From Patescibacteria group bacterium (GTDB lineage: Bacteria; Patescibacteriota; Minisyncoccia; Phycocordibacterales; DATDWN01), in contig JAUPVF010000021.1 of NCBI GenBank assembly GCA_030917185.1, forward strand, positions 1 through 16,625: 16,625 nt of DNA. The letters are read 5' to 3'. The notes beneath the pieces were generated by a model. It was not told where the DNA came from. It searched no databases and worked only from the letters and a program-made list of their open reading frames with translations. Shown here in pieces: positions 13,369-16,625 of this stretch; the stretch's first letter is position 1, and every line of letters begins with the position of its first letter. A program made the translations under genes and the position numbers.

Positions 13369-13701
13369 TTATTTGTCTAACTCAGGTCTAACTGAATACC
13401 CAACACCACTCCCCGCCTCTCTTACGGCGGCATCATATGCACCCTTATTCTTTTCTTCCATGGCAGCCATTCTTCCTTTTGCTTCCCATTCTTCCAACAC
13501 TGCCTGTCTGGCGACTAGGAAATCTCCTATATCTACCACATTACCCGTATCTACCTTACCACCACCCCTTAAAACTCGCTGGGTATACTCATCATTTCTT
13601 AATAATTCGCTTGATTCAACAAGTTTTGCAGCAGCTTCTAATACTTCTGCACTATTAACCTCATCACTGTCGTCATGTAGCCCCTCAAAATTGACATTCA
13701 T
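13369..13701 (-). CDS. Hypothetical 110-aa acidic protein
   Basis: I do not recognise this family. From the ATG at 13701 the product is 110 residues, acidic at the start (MNVNFEGLHDDSDEVNSAEVLE) and mostly helical in appearance: helices at about 18-35 and 62-95 are rich in Ala, Glu and Arg (ARQAVLEEWEAKGRMAAMEEKNKG). It has no membrane span or signal peptide. An in-frame upstream start (13815) would overlap the oppositely oriented ClpP-like gene and its SD, so the shorter form is chosen. A TATAAT box (13735-13730) upstream and a terminator at 13315-13348 support a real unit. No SD precedes the ATG. It is divergent from the ClpP-like gene, so the two may be linked in regulation, which is only an inference. 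Confidence 0.6.
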   Translation of the reverse strand: MNVNFEGLHDDSDEVNSAEVLEAAAKLVESSELLRNDEYTQRVLRGGGKVDTGNVVDIGDFLVARQAVLEEWEAKGRMAAMEEKNKGAYDAAVREAGSGVGYSVRPELDK

Positions 13702-13744
13702 TTTTGATTGTGTTATTACTAATATGGATATTATACCAAAGGAG
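13691..13744 (+). promoter_or_regulatory. Promoter and SD of the ClpP-like gene (overlapping the divergent 110-aa promoter)
   Basis: TTGACA (13691-13696), 17 bp and TATTAC with an upstream TG (extended -10, 13711-13719) give a start near 13726; the SD AAAGGAG is at 13738-13744, six bases before ATG 13751. The opposite strand carries TATAAT (13735-13730) for the 110-aa gene, so the two units are divergently overlapped. Confidence 0.6.
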
Positions 13745-13750
13745 CATGTT

Positions 13751-14278
13751 ATGCTACAACCCATCGTGTGTATACTCGATGAGGTAAACGCGGGGTTGGT
13801 TGAAAAAATTATCAACCAATCTAAAACAGATAAAATTTACCCCCGTCATGACCTTGGGGTGGTGATAAATTCACAAGGGGGCAAGGTTGAACCGGGCATA
13901 CGCCTAGTTCGCCATCTCGAAAATCTCCAGAAAAATGACGTGTTCATTGATCTCAGGATCTATAATGCAGTATCGATGGCTGCCGTCATCGCCCTCGCAA
14001 TAAGGGGTGGTTATCGAGAAATGGAACGAGATGGCACTCTTTTGTTGCATACAGGAAGTTTCCTGTTGCAACCGTCTGACATAGACAATGAGGGGATAGT
14101 AGGTTCAAGACTCAAAAAAGAGATCTCGGACTACAAAGATCTGTTCTCGGAAATCCTAAAGAGATTTCCGAAACTACACTCCGATAACCATAGGATGGCG
14201 ACACTAGCCGCCACAGGATGGCTCAGATTGTCCGCCCCCGAGTGTTTGGAGCTCGAATTGGTGGACCAGTTGTTCTAG
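13751..14278 (+). CDS. Divergent ClpP-like serine peptidase
   Basis: The 175-residue protein has the ClpP/crotonase fold pattern. NSQGGKVEPGIRLVRHL (40-56) corresponds to NSPGGSV--G--I in ClpP; NAVSMAAVIALAI (72-84) to the nucleophile stretch -AASMGA-LL, with S75 as catalytic serine; TLLLHTGS (96-103) to the RVMIHQP histidine segment, with H100; and LSAPECLELELVDQLF at the end to FMSAEEA-EYGLID-V. The canonical third residue, the Asp of the RDTDRD stretch just before the SAEEA motif, is not present (LAATGWLRLSAPE). Catalysis with a Ser-His dyad or loss of activity are both possible. It may be an SppA- or ClpP-related peptidase rather than the housekeeping ClpP. Start 13751 is set by the SD AAAGGAG; the frame is open upstream to 13361, but that part overlaps the 110-aa gene. 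Confidence 0.72.
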   Translation: MLQPIVCILDEVNAGLVEKIINQSKTDKIYPRHDLGVVINSQGGKVEPGIRLVRHLENLQKNDVFIDLRIYNAVSMAAVIALAIRGGYREMERDGTLLLHTGSFLLQPSDIDNEGIVGSRLKKEISDYKDLFSEILKRFPKLHSDNHRMATLAATGWLRLSAPECLELELVDQLF

Positions 14279-14281
14279 CAA

Positions 14282-14307
14282 AAAGGGCGTCCCGTGGGAC
14301 GCCCTTT
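14282..14307. terminator. Bidirectional terminator between the ClpP-like and cysteine desulfurase genes
   Basis: AAAGGGCGTCC (14282-14292) pairs with GGACGCCCTTT (14297-14307) around the loop CGTG. T-runs follow on both strands. It sits between two converging genes. Confidence 0.9.
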
Positions 14308-14310
14308 CAT

Positions 14311-15483
14311 TTATATAATTATTTCTTTCAGTGCCTCTACCAGAGTATCTATATCACCCTGCACAGTCTCGCGACCGAGTGTAAATCGCAGACTAGAGTT
14401 TGCACAATCTTTTTTACCAAGTGCTTCAATAACATATGACGATGAGTCCTCTTTCAATGTCCGACACGCAGACGAATATGATGCAGAAATACCCACAACA
14501 TCAAGTGAAATAACTACAAATTCAGCATCAATCCCTGGAAAACATATATTAATATTATTTGGTAACCGGTTTTCCCGCGAACTATTTATTGTCGCCTGTG
14601 GAAATGTTTCTAAAATTTTATTGATCCCATAGTCACGAATTTTTGTTAGTCTTTCAGACTCTATTTCTCTGTATGACTCTGCAATATCCAACGCATATGC
14701 CAAACCAACCATACTGGCAACATGTTCAGTTCCACTTCGTATGCCACCCTGCTGTCCACCTCCAAAGATGAGCGGATACAACACCACACCAGTACGGACA
14801 TATAACAATCCCATCCCCCGTGGTCCATACATTTTGATACCATCAAGTGTTAACAAATCGATACCGAGTTTTATAACATGTATTGGTTCGTACAATATCG
14901 CCTGACACGCATCTGTATGTACATATGGGAATGCAGTATTGTGTTGTTGTCTCCACTCACGAATTCCCTTAACAATTTCTTTTATTGGTTGAATACTACC
15001 AATTTCATTATTAGCATACATCACCGAAACAAGCACTGTTGAATCAGTGATTGCTTTTTGAATGTCTTTTGGTGATACAACTCCATCCTCGTTAACAGAA
15101 ATATAGGTGACTTCCCCGCCCCGTCTTTCAATTTCTTTACACACCTCCAACACAGCAGGATGTTCAATTGTTGTTGTAATGATGTGAGGTTTTTTAATCC
15201 CCGTTTGAATCGCATGTTCAAAAACTCCGAGCAATGCCAGATTATTTGATTCGGTGCCACCAGATGTAAAAACAATTTCATTATCCTGGCTCCCCAACAC
15301 TCGCGCACAATCACGACGAGCCATGTTCATTGTCTCCCGCGCTGTCAGTGCTTCGGTATACAACGCTGATGGATTAGCAAATGACTCCATCAGAGACGCG
15401 TTCATTTTTTCCAACACATTTGGATCAACTGGTGTTATAGATGCGTAATCCAAAAAAATTCGTTTGGGACGAGATGCTGTCAT
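14311..15483 (-). CDS. NifS/IscS-like cysteine desulfurase
   Basis: This 390-residue fold-type I PLP enzyme removes sulfur from cysteine for Fe-S cluster or tRNA thiolation. Visible features: LDYASITPVDP near the start; the PLP-stacking His in IEHPA (H108); YANNEIGSIQP (156-166); HTDACQA with the PLP Asp D191; the Schiff-base lysine K217 in LDGIKMYGPRGMG; GGGQQGGIRSGTEH (241-254); and the catalytic cysteine C340 in YSSACRTL. The residue before the lysine is Ile, whereas the family nearly always has His (SGHK). Start at ATG 15483 is preferred over 15501, because the TATAGT box (15498-15493) overlaps the first codons of the longer form and the mature N-terminus then matches IscS. Divergent from DUF4446 with a shared promoter region. 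Not assigned to IscS or NifS without an adjacent scaffold gene. Confidence 0.9.
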   Translation of the reverse strand: MTASRPKRIFLDYASITPVDPNVLEKMNASLMESFANPSALYTEALTARETMNMARRDCARVLGSQDNEIVFTSGGTESNNLALLGVFEHAIQTGIKKPHIITTTIEHPAVLEVCKEIERRGGEVTYISVNEDGVVSPKDIQKAITDSTVLVSVMYANNEIGSIQPIKEIVKGIREWRQQHNTAFPYVHTDACQAILYEPIHVIKLGIDLLTLDGIKMYGPRGMGLLYVRTGVVLYPLIFGGGQQGGIRSGTEHVASMVGLAYALDIAESYREIESERLTKIRDYGINKILETFPQATINSSRENRLPNNINICFPGIDAEFVVISLDVVGISASYSSACRTLKEDSSSYVIEALGKKDCANSSLRFTLGRETVQGDIDTLVEALKEIII

Positions 15484-15492
15484 AATACATAC

Positions 15493-15542
15493 ACTATACA
15501 CTGCACAACATATTTTGCAAAAGTTACATTTTTATGTATAAT
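15493..15542. promoter_or_regulatory. Divergent promoters of the cysteine desulfurase and DUF4446 genes
   Basis: Plus strand: TTGCAA (15515-15520), 16 bp, TATAAT (15537-15542), start about 15549 at the DUF4446 ATG. Minus strand: TTTGCA (15521-15516), 17 bp, TATAGT (15498-15493), start about 15486, three bases before the desulfurase ATG. The two -35 boxes share the perfect palindrome TTTTGCAAAA (15513-15522). Confidence 0.65.
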
Positions 15543-15548
15543 GACGAA

Positions 15549-16019
15549 ATGATTTTAGACCCAATGATTATTACCTACGGTGCAATCGCAATAGTAGTTA
15601 TACTCATTGGCTGGATTATCCGCCTTGAAATAAAAATACATAGACTGTTGCTTGGTAAAAATGCCCGTTCACTAGAAGACTCTATCGTGGAGGCACATAA
15701 CAAATTAATGCACCTAGACGCATTTGAACGAGACTCAATTGCCTATTTCAAAAATGTTGAGGCCCGACTTAAACGAAGCATTCAAGCAATTGAAACTGTC
15801 CGCTTTAACCCGTTCAAAGGAACTGGTGAAGGTGGTAACCAAAGTTTTTCTACCACACTTGTTGATGAACATGGTGATGGTGTCATACTCTCTAGCCTAT
15901 ATTCACGTGACCGAGTCAGTATTTTTTCCAAACCATTAGAAAAATTCCAAAGTGAATATGAACTGACGGAAGAAGAACAACGAGTTGTAGATGAAGCCAA
16001 AAAGAATCTCCACTATTAA
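15549..16019 (+). CDS. DUF4446 family membrane-anchored protein
   Basis: The 156-residue protein has one N-terminal membrane span (about 7-25, ending IIRLEIKIHRLLLGKNARSLED) and a cytoplasmic-looking helical and globular part. The stretch LKRSIQAIETVRFNPFK, then GNQSFSTTLVDEHGDGVILSSLYSRD and YELTEEE matches the DUF4446 family, whose role is unknown and which is frequent in Firmicutes and related genomes near cell-division or parAB genes. Start 15549 is preferred over 15534, since TATAAT ends six bases before it and the longer form would begin inside the promoter; the mRNA is then leaderless. It lies divergent from the cysteine desulfurase gene and 43 bp before infB on the same strand, so the two may be an operon. 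Confidence 0.85.
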   Translation: MILDPMIITYGAIAIVVILIGWIIRLEIKIHRLLLGKNARSLEDSIVEAHNKLMHLDAFERDSIAYFKNVEARLKRSIQAIETVRFNPFKGTGEGGNQSFSTTLVDEHGDGVILSSLYSRDRVSIFSKPLEKFQSEYELTEEEQRVVDEAKKNLHY

Positions 16020-16062
16020 TCACAATTAGAAACGGGTATGACATCCCTTAACATCATTTGCC

Positions 16063-16625
16063 ATGGCTACACAGAATACACACACAACAGAACGAGCGCC
16101 GGTTATTGCGATCATGGGTCATATTGACCATGGCAAATCCACACTCCTTGCATATATTCGGAAAAGTACACAACCACTTAATGAAGCAGGCGGTATTACC
16201 CAACACGTTTCCGCATACGAAGTAGAACATGTAAGTAATGAAGGGAAAATTCACCCAATTACATTTATTGACACCCCTGGTCATGAGGCATTTTCTGGTA
16301 TCAGACAACGAGGTGCACATGTTGCCGATATTGCCATACTTGTTGTTTCTGCTGAAGACGGTGTTAAACCGCAAACACTAGAAGCATTAAAATCAATCAC
16401 TGATAGTGGTATTCCCTACATTGTTGCCATAAACAAAATTGACCGCCCAGAAGCAAACGTTGAACGAACCAAACAAAGTCTTGAAGAACATGAAATATAT
16501 ATTGAAGGATACGGCGGAGATGTTCCTGCGGTCGCTATTTCTGCTAAAACAGGCGAAGGTATTCCCGATTTGTTGGATATGATTATATTGGTGTCAGAAA
16601 TTCAAGGATTAGTTGGCGACAGAAA
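16063..16625 (+). CDS. infB: Translation initiation factor IF-2, 5' part (runs off window)
   Basis: Only the first 187 residues are present; the frame is open to the end. It is the GTPase that brings fMet-tRNA to the 30S subunit. G motifs: G1 GHIDHGKST (19-27), switch I GGITQHVSAYEV (43-54), G3 DTPGHEAF (70-77), G4 NKID (124-127) and G5 SAK (160-162). The G domain starts at about residue 12, so the several-hundred-residue N-terminal region of E. coli IF-2 is almost missing, as is usual in Patescibacteria and organelle-like IF-2. G1 has Ser where most have Thr (GHVDHGKT). No SD is visible before the ATG. It follows the DUF4446 gene by 43 bp. Confidence 0.95.
   Translation, partial: MATQNTHTTERAPVIAIMGHIDHGKSTLLAYIRKSTQPLNEAGGITQHVSAYEVEHVSNEGKIHPITFIDTPGHEAFSGIRQRGAHVADIAILVVSAEDGVKPQTLEALKSITDSGIPYIVAINKIDRPEANVERTKQSLEEHEIYIEGYGGDVPAVAISAKTGEGIPDLLDMIILVSEIQGLVGDR

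Noticed and set aside
13361..13750. Upstream extension of the ClpP-like frame (about 130 residues)
   Set aside because: It reads through the minus-strand 110-aa gene, has a Ser/Pro/Leu-rich composition typical of antisense reading, and the SD at 13738-13744 sets the start at 13751.
1..16625. UGA recoding (Gly or Trp), as in some Patescibacteria
   Set aside because: murB and the homing endonuclease end at TGA in proper positions, and no conserved protein has an in-frame TGA.
1..16625. CRISPR array, insertion sequence, prophage or toxin-antitoxin cassette
   Set aside because: No spaced direct repeats, transposase, integrase or recognisable toxin-antitoxin pair was found on either strand.

Overview
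The window looks like a chromosomal segment of a small-genome bacterium of the Candidate Phyla Radiation (Patescibacteria, most likely Parcubacteria-like). The clues are the AT-rich sequence, the compact layout with frequent strand switches, an IF-2 with almost no N-terminal domain, a short Rel protein without an ACT domain, a cysteine-free L33, CCA-less tRNA genes and many short orphan proteins. TGA is used as a stop (murB, the endonuclease), so the code is standard and the UGA-recoding lineages are unlikely. The taxonomic call is inference from gene content.

Layout. 1-2900: the 3' end of topA with its terminator, a bifunctional (p)ppGpp synthetase/hydrolase (+), and parB (-) tail to tail with it. 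2900-5520: a divergent cell-wall pair, murB (-) and a murA (+) whose product carries an N-terminal XRE-type DNA-binding domain; the two start from back-to-back extended -10 promoters. 5520-6190: a LAGLIDADG homing-endonuclease gene that begins two bases after the 3' end of tRNA-Leu(CAA). 6240-7660: an orphan 82-aa gene (-) divergent from miaA (+), which is followed by a 35-aa membrane peptide. 7690-8870 (all -): tRNA-Trp(CCA), rpmG (L33) and a class IV aminotransferase. 8940-9650: a 132-aa protein resembling the Nfu N-terminal domain (+) and tRNA-Tyr(GUA) (-), whose 3' end lies in a 22-bp perfect inverted repeat. 9710-14310: a protein quality-control block with a ClpB-type disaggregase (-) that has an IGF tripeptide where ClpP-dependent unfoldases carry their docking loop, a membrane-anchored HtrA-like protein that has lost catalytic His and Asp (-), an orphan 110-aa protein (-), and a divergent ClpP-like serine peptidase (+). 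14310-16625: a cysteine desulfurase (-), a divergent DUF4446 membrane protein (+) and the start of infB (+), which runs off the window.

Two translation-start styles alternate. Most housekeeping genes lack a Shine-Dalgarno sequence and have a -10-like hexamer about 6-11 nt before the start codon, predicting leaderless or nearly leaderless mRNAs (rel, murA, aminotransferase, HtrA-like, cysteine desulfurase, DUF4446). The small or accessory genes (82 aa, 35 aa, 132 aa, ClpP-like) and miaA have clear purine-rich SD sequences.

The strongest leads are the XRE-MurA fusion with its mutually exclusive divergent promoter, the endonuclease gene abutting tRNA-Leu, the inverted repeat swallowing the tRNA-Tyr acceptor end, and the ClpB/ClpP-like pair with non-canonical features. 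No CRISPR array, insertion sequence or prophage was seen, and no stretch longer than about 300 bases lacks a gene.
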